A DNA stretch of 64,000 bases, taken from NCBI RefSeq assembly GCF_000512895.1, contig NZ_CP007033.1:898001-962000 (forward strand). Reading direction: 5' to 3'. How positions within the stretch are numbered: the stretch's first letter is position 1; each line of letters starts with the position of its first letter. Of this stretch, positions 46,048 to 54,758 are shown piece after piece. Below the pieces are notes generated by a model. That model saw only the letters and a program-made list of their open reading frames with translations. It was not told where the DNA came from and did not search any database. A program made the translations under genes and the position numbers. The stretch comes from Dehalobacter restrictus DSM 9455 (lineage in GTDB: Bacteria; Bacillota; Desulfitobacteriia; Desulfitobacteriales; Syntrophobotulaceae).

Positions 46048-46992
46048 ATGAAAAAATCCCTATTCAAACCCTACCGTTGGGCAGCCGTCTTAGCTGTTTT
46101 ACTGACATTTTCTTTTGTTTTTGTTCTGTTGGACACCTTTGTAATTCCAAAGAACGTGACTGAAGTCAAGCAGCGTGAGGCTACCGAACAGCAAAATACA
46201 GCCTCTGAGAAGCAAAGTGCAGCAGAGGATCCGCCCGAGTCCGGGTCAGAGACTGAAGCTGCAGTTACCGATCATTCTTATCAGGATAAAAATATCAAAA
46301 TAACGATTGACACAGTGCAAGCGTATGACACAACCTTTTATGTCGCCGATATCCGGCTCAGCAATGCGTCTTACCTGAAAACAGCGCTGGCCGAAAACAG
46401 CTTTGGGCGCAATCTCAAGGAAACAACCTCGGATATGGCCGAAGAACATCAGGCAATCTTTGCGATCAATGGCGACTACTATGGATTTAGAAATAACGGT
46501 TATGTTTTACGCAATGGTGTCTTGTACAGGGATACGGCCCGTCAGGCTGGAAACGATGAAGCCTTGGTGATTGACGGCCACGGGGATTTCTCAATTATTA
46601 ATGAAAATGCGGTCAGTGCCGATTCCCTGACAAATCCCTGGCAGGTACTTTCATTTGGACCGACCCTGATCGAAAATGGAGAAATCGTGGTAGACAGTAC
46701 CACTGAGGTATCCCAGTCCAAAAACAGCAATCCGAGGACCGCGATCGGTCAGGTCTCCGGTCTGCATTACATCGTAATTGTCGCTGACGGCCGGACGGAA
46801 GAGAGCGCAGGACTTTCCTTGCTGGAGCTTGCGCAGGAGTTTGCCGAAAGAGGATGTACGGTCGCGTATAATTTGGATGGAGGAGGCTCTTCGACCATGT
46901 ACTTTAATGGAGAAATCGTCAATCATCCGACCGATGGCAGGAGTTCTCAGCAGAGAGAGGTGAGCGACATTGTCTATATCGGTAATGAATAG
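46048..46992 (+). CDS. Membrane-anchored phosphodiester glycosidase (NAGPA-like)
   Basis: One N-terminal membrane helix, then a Glu/Ser/Ala-rich linker, then the NAGPA domain (PF09992) with AIFAINGDYYGFRNNGYVLRNG, FGPTLIENGEIV, NPRTAIGQVSG and a C-terminal YNLDGGGSSTMYFNGEIVNHPTDGRSSQQREVSDIVYI. These proteins cleave N-acetylglucosamine-1-phosphodiester or similar wall-polymer links. The ATG 46048 is used; a GTG at 46033 overlaps the AGGAG site. Confidence 0.87.
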   Translation: MKKSLFKPYRWAAVLAVLLTFSFVFVLLDTFVIPKNVTEVKQREATEQQNTASEKQSAAEDPPESGSETEAAVTDHSYQDKNIKITIDTVQAYDTTFYVADIRLSNASYLKTALAENSFGRNLKETTSDMAEEHQAIFAINGDYYGFRNNGYVLRNGVLYRDTARQAGNDEALVIDGHGDFSIINENAVSADSLTNPWQVLSFGPTLIENGEIVVDSTTEVSQSKNSNPRTAIGQVSGLHYIVIVADGRTEESAGLSLLELAQEFAERGCTVAYNLDGGGSSTMYFNGEIVNHPTDGRSSQQREVSDIVYIGNE

Positions 46993-47398
46993 TACGGAAG
47001 GATCACGGCAGATCCGTAAAACAGTAATTGTCTATCTGATACTCACAGCGGTATCCATCGCTGTGGCGAATATCTATGCACAGTTCGGTCATGGGGTTCG
47101 TTCGGCGGCAATGACCCTGATGTTTCTGTATCCGCTTCTGGGCGGCGCATTGTTCTACTTTACGCTGGGGCTGATCGTTTCCCGGATCAGCGACCGGAGA
47201 AACTACCGTTTGTTCTACAATATCTATAATTCCGGCATTGCGGTATTAACCGTGGGCAGTCTGCTGAAGGGGATACTCGATATTGCCGGGACTGCATCCG
47301 GCTACGTTCAGCTGTTCCAAGTGGCCGGCTGGGCCGGAACGGCAGCAGGATTGGGGTACTTGATTGCAATGGTATTTAAAAGCAGGAAGCTATCCTAA
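46970..47398 (+). CDS. Four-helix membrane protein of unknown function
   Basis: A 142-residue protein with four predicted helices (VIVYLILTAVSIAVANIYAQFG, MTLMFLYPLLGGALFYFTLGLIV, NSGIAVLTVGSLLKGILDIAG, FQVAGWAGTAAGLGYLIAMVF). A GAGGTGAG site fits the TTG 46970 start; ATG 46985 is an alternative. Both overlap the end of the glycosidase gene, so the two are translationally coupled. Confidence 0.6.
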   Translation: MSISVMNSTEGSRQIRKTVIVYLILTAVSIAVANIYAQFGHGVRSAAMTLMFLYPLLGGALFYFTLGLIVSRISDRRNYRLFYNIYNSGIAVLTVGSLLKGILDIAGTASGYVQLFQVAGWAGTAAGLGYLIAMVFKSRKLS

Positions 47399-47501
47399 AT
47401 TTTAGGCAGAGCTATCTCAAGTTTTAGGCAAAACGATATTGACAGTAGAGGTTGTTTTCAAATATACTAATTCTTGATTTATCAAAGAATACTGCGCATC
47501 G

Positions 47502-47619
47502 ATCAGGCCGATACACACGACACTTGATTTAGGTGTATAAGGCTGGGCCGGTATACTGGCAGCAGGAGACAAACCCTGTGGGACTATATTTCCAACAATT
47601 ATAGTTCCACAGTTTTTTT
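47502..47619 (+). promoter_or_regulatory. Second NiCo (czcD-type) riboswitch with terminator
   Basis: The leader of the CDF gene shows CAGGC - hairpin - GGCTGGGCC - GGCAGCAGG - CCTGTGGGAC, aligned with the copy at 43264. CTGTGGGACTATA (47576 onward) pairs with TATAGTTCCACAG (47600-47612) and seven T follow. Upstream of a CDF exporter is the classical place for this riboswitch. Confidence 0.85.
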
Positions 47620-47759
47620 ATATAAGAAGGGATTCCTCAATTATTTGCCTTGTCTTACAAGAAATCTGCTCGTCATTATATTGTAATTTTAGGGTTAACA
47701 AGGTATTAGGTAATTTTAAGAAATTGATATTTTTGGTGATTTTGGGAGGAAGAAAAGCT

Positions 47760-48647
47760 GTGGCTGACAGAAGAGTCAAGTTTGCATTGTTATCCATTAT
47801 TTCGAATACTGCGCTGATCATATTTAAGGTCATAGCAGGCATTTTGAGCGGTTCCGTCAGTATTATTTCCGAGGCGATCCACTCAAGTATGGACCTTGCC
47901 GCATCGATTGTCGCCTTTTTCTCGGTGAGACAGTCAACGAAGCCGGCGGATAAGGATCATCCCTACGGACATGGAAAGATCGAAAATATTTCGGGCCTTG
48001 TCGAAGGGCTTCTAATTTTTGTTGCAGCGGCACTGATTATTATTGAAGCTATTAAGAAAATATTTGAGCCTTCGGAGATTGAACAGGCGGCTGTTGCCAT
48101 CGGGGTGATGCTGGTATCGGCGCTTGTCAATCTGGTTGTATCAAAAAAATTATATCAGGTGGGCAAAGAAGAGGGATCGATGGCCCTGGAAGCAGATGCG
48201 CTTCACCTGAAAACCGATGTTTATACGTCGTTAGGCGTCGGCGTTGGAATCCTGCTGATTAAACTTACCGGACTTGCCATACTGGACTCCGTTGTCGCGG
48301 TCATTGTGGCTTTGTTGATCATCAAAGAAGCGTTTCACTTATGCAAAACAGCCTTTAACTTTCTTCTCGACTCGAAGCTCTCTGATGAAGAAGAAGCTGA
48401 GATTGAAAAGATTATTTCTGAGCACAGTCATCAATTCAGAGATTATCACAAGCTTAAAACAAGAAAATCAGGAAATATGAAACACATCGATTTTCACATT
48501 ACGATCGATCACAACGTTACCGTCAAAGAAGCGCATGATATTATTGGAACCCTGAAAAAGGACATGAGTGACAAGTTGAAAAATACCCGCGTGAATATCC
48601 ATCTTGACCCTTATCAAGATCAGAAAGATAAAGAGATAGACGAATAA
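47760..48647 (+). CDS. Cation diffusion facilitator (CDF) metal exporter
   Basis: The GTG at 47760 after GGGAGGAAG gives 295 residues; an upstream TTG has no binding site. Six membrane helices, with the metal-site residues in SEAIHSSMDLAASI and LEADALHLKTDVYTSLGVG. A cytosolic C-terminal domain (IEKIISEHSHQFRDYHKLKTRKSGNMKHIDFHITIDHNVTVKEAHDI) is typical. The NiCo riboswitch in the leader points to Co2+ or Ni2+ export, with zinc possible. Confidence 0.93.
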   Translation: MADRRVKFALLSIISNTALIIFKVIAGILSGSVSIISEAIHSSMDLAASIVAFFSVRQSTKPADKDHPYGHGKIENISGLVEGLLIFVAAALIIIEAIKKIFEPSEIEQAAVAIGVMLVSALVNLVVSKKLYQVGKEEGSMALEADALHLKTDVYTSLGVGVGILLIKLTGLAILDSVVAVIVALLIIKEAFHLCKTAFNFLLDSKLSDEEEAEIEKIISEHSHQFRDYHKLKTRKSGNMKHIDFHITIDHNVTVKEAHDIIGTLKKDMSDKLKNTRVNIHLDPYQDQKDKEIDE

Positions 48648-48756
48648 AAATATGCGTAAAACTGCCACAAGACAGCATGATAAATCCGTTATGAGAACTT
48701 TTTTGTGACAATGGACAGATGAAACAGAATTACAATAGTATAGGATACCTAGTATA

Positions 48757-48784
48757 AGGCCGGTTCGATCTGAACCGGCTTTTA
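48757..48784 (+). terminator. Terminator after the CDF gene
   Basis: Eight-base-pair perfect stem GCCGGTTC/GAACCGGC with TTTT after it, about 110 bases past the CDF stop. Confidence 0.75.
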
Positions 48785-48892
48785 ATTGTTGTTTGTTGAA
48801 TGTTTTCATCATTTTGTCACATTGCCTACACCTCATGGTCACAAACCTGTTGTACAATCACAAAAAAAGATTCCTGGAAAGGATGAAGATTA

Positions 48893-50473
48893 ATGGGCCC
48901 TAAGCCCCCCAAGAAAAAAATAGTTTCCATTGGCATGATTGCTATATTGTGCATATTCCTTTTAACGTTAACAGCTTGTTCTTCACAGAATACAGCGGAA
49001 TCGGACAGCTCCGGCGTCGCCGGGGACAGTACTGAGGACCGTATCTCCGTTGATTATGACGACGAAGATACCAATGCACAATGGGATGATACCCAGGCCT
49101 CGCATATTACTTTTTCAGGGGACTCCATGAAGACAGAGGGAAACGGAGTTAGCGTTGTCGATAATGTTGTAACCATTCTATCTGCAGGTACGTATGTTAT
49201 CAGCGGTGCAATTGCCGACGCTCAGATTATCGTCTACACTGAGGACAAGAATACCGTCAGACTGATCCTGAATGGTGTCGATATGACCTGTTCAACCAGT
49301 GCACCTATTTATGTGCTGAAATCTGAGAAGACTGTCATTACCCTGGCAGACGGTACGAAAAATACGCTGAAGGACGGCTCATCCTACACTTACTCGGATC
49401 CTAAAGCAGAGGAACCGGATGCAGTGATCTTCAGTAAAAGTGACCTGACGATTAATGGCAGCGGATCATTAAATGTCAAAGCCAACTTCAAAAATGGCAT
49501 AACGAGCAAAGATGAACTCAGAATCGTGAGCGGCAACATTTCCGTGGATGCTGTGAATAACGGGATCATTGGCCGTGACTTTCTTACCGTTAAAGATGGC
49601 AATATCACGGTGAACGCCGGAGATGACGGGTTCAAATCTTCTAATGATGCGGATGCTGCTAAAGGCTTTATTCTGATTGAAGCAGGAACAATTAATATTA
49701 CAGCCGGTGATGACGGGATGCATTCTGATGCAACGCTGGATATTTACGCCGGAGAGGTTACGATTGCGAAATCTTATGAAGGAATTGAAAGTGCTGTGAT
49801 CAATATCCATGGCGGGGATGTGAACGTGAAGTCAAGCGACGATGGTATCAACGGTGCAGGAGGTACAGATTCTTCCTCAGTGAATGGCCGGCCGGGTCAA
49901 AATGATTTTGCGTCTTCGGGTGACTGCAGTATGAGCATCAATGGTGGTACCATCGTTGTTGATTCAGGCGGTGATGGGATTGATATCAACGGATCGGTCA
50001 CCATGACCGATGGAAAGATCATTGTCAACGGACCAACGGACAACGGTAACGGTGCTCTGGATTATACCGGATCATTCACCGTAACCGGCGGGTTCCTGGT
50101 AGCGGCAGGCAGCGCAGGCATGGCAGAGGCTCCGGATACGAATTCATCCCTCTATGCTTTGAACATTAACCTGCCGTCTGATCAGCAGGCCGGTACGATC
50201 ATCAGGATCGAAAATGCAGATGGTAAAGAAGTGCTTACTTTCGCGCCGACCAAAATGTTCCGGAACCTGGTCGTATGTTCATCGGAATTAACCAAAGGCA
50301 CAACCTATAAGATTTATTATGGAGGAAGTTCATCAGGCACATCGGTAAACGGTCTCTATTCAGGGGGAACCTATACGCCTGGAACACGCTACGAAGAGGT
50401 TGCGATTTCCGAGAAGGTTACGCGTGTCGGTTCCTATAGCGGAGGAATGGGCGGCAGAGCCTTCAAACGATAG
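48893..50473 (+). CDS. Carbohydrate-binding domain-containing lipoprotein (DUF4353)
   Basis: A lipoprotein signal (lipobox LTLTACS) after GGAAAGGATGAAG and ATG. The body of about 480 residues is a right-handed strand-rich fold with many repeats of the GNISVDAVNNGIIG / GTINITAGDDGMHSDATLDIYAGEVTI kind, matching the DUF4353 carbohydrate-binding family. The end is Gly-rich. It probably sits on the cell surface and binds a polysaccharide. Confidence 0.87.
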   Translation: MGPKPPKKKIVSIGMIAILCIFLLTLTACSSQNTAESDSSGVAGDSTEDRISVDYDDEDTNAQWDDTQASHITFSGDSMKTEGNGVSVVDNVVTILSAGTYVISGAIADAQIIVYTEDKNTVRLILNGVDMTCSTSAPIYVLKSEKTVITLADGTKNTLKDGSSYTYSDPKAEEPDAVIFSKSDLTINGSGSLNVKANFKNGITSKDELRIVSGNISVDAVNNGIIGRDFLTVKDGNITVNAGDDGFKSSNDADAAKGFILIEAGTINITAGDDGMHSDATLDIYAGEVTIAKSYEGIESAVINIHGGDVNVKSSDDGINGAGGTDSSSVNGRPGQNDFASSGDCSMSINGGTIVVDSGGDGIDINGSVTMTDGKIIVNGPTDNGNGALDYTGSFTVTGGFLVAAGSAGMAEAPDTNSSLYALNINLPSDQQAGTIIRIENADGKEVLTFAPTKMFRNLVVCSSELTKGTTYKIYYGGSSSGTSVNGLYSGGTYTPGTRYEEVAISEKVTRVGSYSGGMGGRAFKR

Positions 50474-50531
50474 GAAGGTTACAGATTAGCTGATAGCGTA
50501 GATAGAATATTGAACCGAAGATCACCAGAAG

Positions 50532-50564
50532 CAAGAAACCTCCCGATTGCAGGGGGGTTCTTGT
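50532..50564. terminator. Hairpin between two convergent genes
   Basis: GCAAGAA-ACCTCCC pairs with GGGGGGT-TCTTG. It lies between the convergent DUF4353 and cupin genes and could end transcription both ways, but neither side has a clean T-run. Confidence 0.5.
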
Positions 50565-50578
50565 GTAAGCAAAGTCTA

Positions 50579-50926
50579 TTATGAGTCAATATTGAATACA
50601 ACGATCAGTAGCATTTTGAATTTCGCGGCAGCAAATATTGCGTGCGGGATAGCTGCAGGCATGACGATGGTCTGGCCTTTTTCCAGCACATAGTCCTGAG
50701 ATCCGATCGTGATCCGGGCGCTGCCATCAAGGATGTAGACCATCGCATCTCCGCCAGAGGAGTGGGAGCTGATCTCTTCTCCCAGATCAAACGCAAAAAG
50801 TGTCAGACTTAAGGCTTTGCTCTGGGCCAGCGTTCTGCTGACGACCTGACCGTTCTGGTAATCTACCAAAGAAGCCATATCCAGAACTTTACCAAAATCA
50901 ATGTTTTTAAGAAAATGTTTTTCCAT
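50579..50926 (-). CDS. Small cupin-domain protein
   Basis: The ATG at 50926 after AGGAAG gives 115 residues, a single cupin barrel: FDLGEEISSHSSGGDAMVYILDGSARITIG and LEKGQTIVMPAAIPHAIFA. Cupin motif 1 has one histidine (SSHSS) and motif 2 one (PHA), fewer than a standard four-ligand metal site. It may be a small-molecule-binding cupin. Role unknown. Confidence 0.85.
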   Translation of the reverse strand: MEKHFLKNIDFGKVLDMASLVDYQNGQVVSRTLAQSKALSLTLFAFDLGEEISSHSSGGDAMVYILDGSARITIGSQDYVLEKGQTIVMPAAIPHAIFAAAKFKMLLIVVFNIDS

Positions 50927-51110
50927 AAGGATCACTTCCTTTCTTTATTCACATATTCTTAAGCTTTACCCTGTATCTTATATTGTATCTGAAGTATTCC
51001 TTTGTCAAATGGGCTGGAATTATGTATTATTAGGATTATAGAATTTTATCCCCTTGATGTGGCGACCTCTCAAAAGTTAAGAGAACAAATTACCCGAAAG
51101 GAAGTAAAGC

Positions 51111-51740
51111 ATGGATTTTGATATTGTTCAAACCCTTTATATGTTACCCGGAATCATTATTGGTCTTACCTTTCATGAGTTTGCCCACGCCCAGACCGCA
51201 GTGTGGTTGGGTGATGATACGCCCAGACTGCAGGGCAGGACGTCGCTTAACCCGTTGGTTCATATTGACATTATTGGATTTCTGATGCTGGTCATCGCCC
51301 ATTTTGGCTGGGCTAAGCCTGTTCAGGTTGACACCAGCAATTTTAAAAACAGAAAAAGAGATGACATTCTGGTATCCCTGGCCGGACCGGTGATGAACTT
51401 GTTGCTTGCAGTATGTTTCGTGATCCTGATATGGGCCATCAGTTATATTCCGGAAAGCATCCTCGATAGCAATACTTTAAATATTCTTCAAAGTATCTTT
51501 GTTAATGCGGTCTGGATGAATGTCGTCTTGTTTGTCTTTAACCTTCTGCCAATCCCGCCGCTCGACGGTTCCCATGTTGTCTTTGGTTTGCTCGGTTTGA
51601 AAGACAGCAGTCTGTACAGCCAAATTTATCAGATGAGTACGTTTATCTTACTGATTTTGATTATTACAAATGTGATCAATATCGTGATCGGGCCGCCGAT
51701 TGAGTATGTCTATAAGTTTCTAATCAGTCCTTTGCTTTGA
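51111..51740 (+). CDS. Site-2 protease family intramembrane zinc protease (M50)
   Basis: A 209-residue protein with six helices. The zinc motif HEFAHA lies at about residues 23-28 and the third ligand in LPIPPLDGSHV near residue 150. Short length and no PDZ domain match the YwhC/Rip3-like small group. Possible role in membrane-protein or sigma-factor processing. Confidence 0.9.
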   Translation: MDFDIVQTLYMLPGIIIGLTFHEFAHAQTAVWLGDDTPRLQGRTSLNPLVHIDIIGFLMLVIAHFGWAKPVQVDTSNFKNRKRDDILVSLAGPVMNLLLAVCFVILIWAISYIPESILDSNTLNILQSIFVNAVWMNVVLFVFNLLPIPPLDGSHVVFGLLGLKDSSLYSQIYQMSTFILLILIITNVINIVIGPPIEYVYKFLISPLL

Positions 51741-51820
51741 TACAGATTGTTCTTTTTAGAGCTTTTAGGGTAGCATTTCTCAGATAATAGCGCTATAATA
51801 AACCATGTGCATGCCATTGT

Positions 51821-51897
51821 GGGTTTGTAGCTCAGCCGGTTAGAGCACCGTGTTCACATCGCGGGGGTCGTAGGTTCGAATCCTATCAAACCCACCA
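51821..51897 (+). tRNA. tRNA-Val (anticodon CAC)
   Basis: Acceptor stem GGGTTTG pairs with CAAACCC, the anticodon loop TTCACAT gives anticodon CAC, the T-loop is GGTTCGAATCC and CCA is encoded. Confidence 0.95.
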
Positions 51898-52025
51898 TTT
51901 TAAAGTTATTCTAAATACCATAAACTTACTTGAGAGATATTAGGGATTGGGAAAGTTACCAAAATATATTTAAAATGCCTAAGACTCCGATCCATTTATA
52001 CTTATAACAAAGGAGATACTTTCTA

Positions 52026-52217
52026 ATGGATAAACTTGATATTATCCTAGAAAAATTATCATCCATTGATAATAGAATCAATTCTATTGATGATAAACTG
52101 GAAGCAATGGAAAAGAAAAACCAAACAGAACACAAAGAAATTCACCGGAAACTTGATACATTGATTTCAGCAACGGCGAAAAATACTGAGGATATTACAG
52201 AACTAAAGGCTTTATAA
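52026..52217 (+). CDS. Small coiled-coil protein
   Basis: A 63-residue, highly charged helical protein with heptad-like spacing (ILEKLSSIDNRINSIDDKLEAMEKKNQTEHKEIHRKLDTLISA). An AAAGGAGA site precedes the ATG. Such proteins are common and unassigned. A hairpin with T8 overlaps its end. Confidence 0.65.
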   Translation: MDKLDIILEKLSSIDNRINSIDDKLEAMEKKNQTEHKEIHRKLDTLISATAKNTEDITELKAL

Positions 52218-52238
52218 ATAGCTCTTTAGTTTTTTTTG
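52201..52238 (+). terminator. Terminator overlapping the small coiled-coil gene
   Basis: AACTAAAGGCT pairs with AGCTCTTTAGTT (one bulge) and eight T follow. Confidence 0.75.
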
Positions 52239-52251
52239 CCTCAAAAAACTC

Positions 52252-52310
52252 TGAGAGGCATAAGCGCAACTTTTGGGTTGGTAGGTCATCCCGAATATGC
52301 CGTACAGCAA
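52252..52310 (-). repeat. Short coding relic shared with 21688-21745
   Basis: On the minus strand this encodes RHIRDDLPTQKLRLCLS, nearly the same peptide as the segment at 21688-21745. It lies downstream of the DUF3102 gene. No complete gene with this motif is in the window. Confidence 0.45.
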
Positions 52311-52332
52311 AACCGGGATATATAGCGGGCAT

Positions 52333-53067
52333 TCAGTTTGCCGGGTTATCCTTTTTAATATCTAAATTCGTTCTAATCGCGGGCGGATATTCTTGCAGCG
52401 TCTTAACCATGTTGGCCGCAATCTCCAAGGCCTTTTTCCGGTTGACTTCTTTTCGCACCGTGTCTACTCTGCTTTGGGCAACGAGTATTTTTAGTAGTTC
52501 ATTATAGGCGCTGAGCATGTTGTCACGGTGCAGGGCAAATTGTTCGTCGTATTTTGCGCTTTCGGCGTAAGTTCCGGTGGTTGGCTGCACGGTCTGAGGC
52601 TGTATTTTTCTCAGCTTTCTGGATACTCTTACGATCGGGACCAGTTCCACGCTTTGTTTCTTTTCTTGAACAGCCTCCTTAAGTTCCCGTTTGCTCATAT
52701 TTTCAACATCATGACAGGCCATAAATTCCTCCCGCTCTTCCGTCGGAATCCCCAGAAGGATGACCGCCTGGGAAAAACTAAGATTCGAATCCGGATTCGA
52801 ATCTGGCAAGTCTCCGCCGGGGGAGGCGGGTCTAGGCCCGAATTCCTTGCAGATCCGCATCAGGTGCTCGGCTGTCCGCTGGGAATAGCTGACCTCTTCT
52901 TTCAGCCACTTTCCCCACTCCCCATAGGGAACCGCTGCCTTGGCCTCCGTCAGGCAGGTGCCGATTTGAACGCAGTTCTGGAGCATGATTTTGTCGGTCC
53001 GGCTTTTAATTAAGTTAATCTCGGCCGCGATTTGCGCCGGTGTCCGGGTAGATAATTCAACATTCAT
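52333..53067 (-). CDS. DUF3102 family protein
   Basis: A 244-residue protein with the DUF3102 start: RTPAQIAAEINLIKSRTDKIMLQNCVQIGTCLTEAKAAVPYGEWGKWLKEEVSYSQRTAEHLMRICKEFG, then LSFSQAVILLGIPTEEREEFMACHDVENMSKRELKEAV. The family is found in Firmicutes genomes near mobile elements and is presumed DNA-binding. A decayed copy is at 59868-60256. Confidence 0.85.
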   Translation of the reverse strand: MNVELSTRTPAQIAAEINLIKSRTDKIMLQNCVQIGTCLTEAKAAVPYGEWGKWLKEEVSYSQRTAEHLMRICKEFGPRPASPGGDLPDSNPDSNLSFSQAVILLGIPTEEREEFMACHDVENMSKRELKEAVQEKKQSVELVPIVRVSRKLRKIQPQTVQPTTGTYAESAKYDEQFALHRDNMLSAYNELLKILVAQSRVDTVRKEVNRKKALEIAANMVKTLQEYPPAIRTNLDIKKDNPAN

Positions 53068-53282
53068 TCTGGTTTCACTCTCTTAACCGATGATATTTTA
53101 CAGATAACGCTATAAAATATTCCGGTCCCCAGACAAGTGTGAGGGTTTCAGCCCCGATCTGGCGGGATTAGCGTGTTTTATCCCTCCTTTTGCCCTTGAA
53201 TTAATTGATCAGTTTGTATAGTATTCCATATGTAGGGTTCCAAGCTTCCTGCGTGCCAAAAATAAAAAAGGGGCTGAAGAAA

Positions 53283-53813
53283 ATGGATCTTAGAGAGCGG
53301 TTAATCGAAGCCTTCACCAAATTGGGATTTGACGAATACAGAGAAATTAAAGTTGATAACATTGTTTTTTCACAGGATGTATTCAATCAGTGCGCCAGAA
53401 ATACCTGCGGCAATTTTGGCAAGAACCATGCTTGCCCGCCCGGAGCAGGGACGGAGGAGGAAAGGAAAGCCAGGGTCCGGAAATATGATCAGGCTTTTAT
53501 TCTCTGTAAAATCATCTCGATCCTCTCCGGAGATGATATGATGGAGTCGATGGGGATTCTGGGCAATTTGAACAAAGCGCTGCGGAAAGAATTTGCTGCG
53601 GAAGATGTTCTGATTTTGGGGGCAGGTCCCTGTACATTGTGTGAGAAATGCTCGGCTCTTGACGGAGAACCCTGCCGCTTCCCGGACAAAAAGCAATATT
53701 CGATGGAAGGCAACGGGATTGATGTCGTCCGGATGTCCATGGACCAGAAGATGACGTATAACGCAGGAATGGGAAAAGTCGGCTTTTTTTCGCTTGTACT
53801 TTATAACCATTAA
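53283..53813 (+). CDS. DUF2284 metal-binding protein
   Basis: The ATG at 53283 gives 176 residues. Cysteines are grouped in CARNTCGNFGKNHACPPG and CTLCEKCSALDGEPCRFP, matching the DUF2284 pattern that likely binds an iron-sulfur cluster. Upstream starts lack a binding site. Role unknown. Confidence 0.88.
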   Translation: MDLRERLIEAFTKLGFDEYREIKVDNIVFSQDVFNQCARNTCGNFGKNHACPPGAGTEEERKARVRKYDQAFILCKIISILSGDDMMESMGILGNLNKALRKEFAAEDVLILGAGPCTLCEKCSALDGEPCRFPDKKQYSMEGNGIDVVRMSMDQKMTYNAGMGKVGFFSLVLYNH

Positions 53814-53917
53814 GGAAGATAGTTGCCCTCAATAGCAGTTAATTGTTTTTTGGGGCGTTAACAAAGTAATTATGAATTTAAAGGATACTGGGATTTCCTT
53901 TATTTTATTTGGGATGC

Positions 53918-53923
53918 TATAAT
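53918..53923 (+). promoter_or_regulatory. Candidate -10 element for the smsCB pair
   Basis: A TATAAT hexamer preceded by TGC (extended -10 type) lies about 90 bases before the ABC ATPase start. Confidence 0.45.
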
Positions 53924-53969
53924 ATCCGGAGAAATATCTATCAGAGATAATGATGGAAGATGTTGCAAC

Positions 53970-53989
53970 CATTTTCAAATTGGAAAATG
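53970..53989. promoter_or_regulatory. Palindrome before the SMS operon start
   Basis: Seven-base arms CATTTTC/GAAAATG around AAATTG, about 20 bases before the start codon and downstream of the -10 element. It could be a repressor site for the Fe-S assembly pair. Confidence 0.4.
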
Positions 53990-54008
53990 CTTAAAAGGTG
54001 GTATTGAG

Positions 54009-54758
54009 ATGTTGGAACTGATAAATGTCGGCCTGACGTTAGACGATGACAAGGGAACAGATGTAGAAATCCTTGAGAACATCAGTCTCACCCTGGATAA
54101 GAAAAAGATTTACGTCATGACAGGTCCGAACGGGGGAGGAAAATCCTCGATCGCCAAAGTGATTATGGGTATTTACCAGCCTACGGCAGGAAAAATACTT
54201 TTGGATGGTACCGATATTACCGGTATGGGAATTACGGAAAGAGCACGGCTGGGTATCGGCTATGCGTTTCAGTCACCGCCCCGTTTCAAAGGAATGAAAG
54301 TCCGCGATATTTTGAAGCTGGCTGCCGGTCCGGATAAAGAGGTGAATTCCTGTGATTTGCTTTATGATGTGGGTTTATGTGCGCAGGATTATTTGGATAG
54401 GGAAATTAATGCGAGCTTTTCGGGCGGGGAATTAAAGAGAGTTGAAATTGCCAGTATTTTGGCGCGCAACCTGAAAGTGGCTGTCTTTGATGAACCGGAA
54501 GCAGGGATTGACCTGTGGAGCTTCCAGAAGCTGACCGAGACGTTCCAAAATTTAAATAAAAAGTATGACACGACGATCGTGATTATCTCTCACCAGGAGA
54601 GGATTCTCCGTCTGGCCGACCAGGTTGTTTTAGTGTCCGACGGAAAAATCAGCGAAGTGACCACCAAGGCTAAAATTCTGGGTGAAATCGAGCTGCTGGA
54701 TTCCAACTGCGAATGCAGAAACAACTGTACCATTGTAGGAGGAAAAGCACAATGTTGA
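54009..54758 (+). CDS. SufC-type ABC ATPase of a minimal Fe-S assembly system (SmsC-like)
   Basis: A 249-residue ABC ATPase: Walker A TGPNGGGKSS near residue 38, signature SFSGGELKRVEIASILARN, Walker B VAVFDEPEAGIDLWS, and a histidine switch ISHQE. The SufC-type GID after Walker B and the partner gene place it in Fe-S assembly. Its C-terminus is a cysteine-rich tail (CECRNNC...C) not usual in SufC. It overlaps the partner gene by seven bases. Confidence 0.9.
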   Translation: MLELINVGLTLDDDKGTDVEILENISLTLDKKKIYVMTGPNGGGKSSIAKVIMGIYQPTAGKILLDGTDITGMGITERARLGIGYAFQSPPRFKGMKVRDILKLAAGPDKEVNSCDLLYDVGLCAQDYLDREINASFSGGELKRVEIASILARNLKVAVFDEPEAGIDLWSFQKLTETFQNLNKKYDTTIVIISHQERILRLADQVVLVSDGKISEVTTKAKILGEIELLDSNCECRNNCTIVGGKAQC

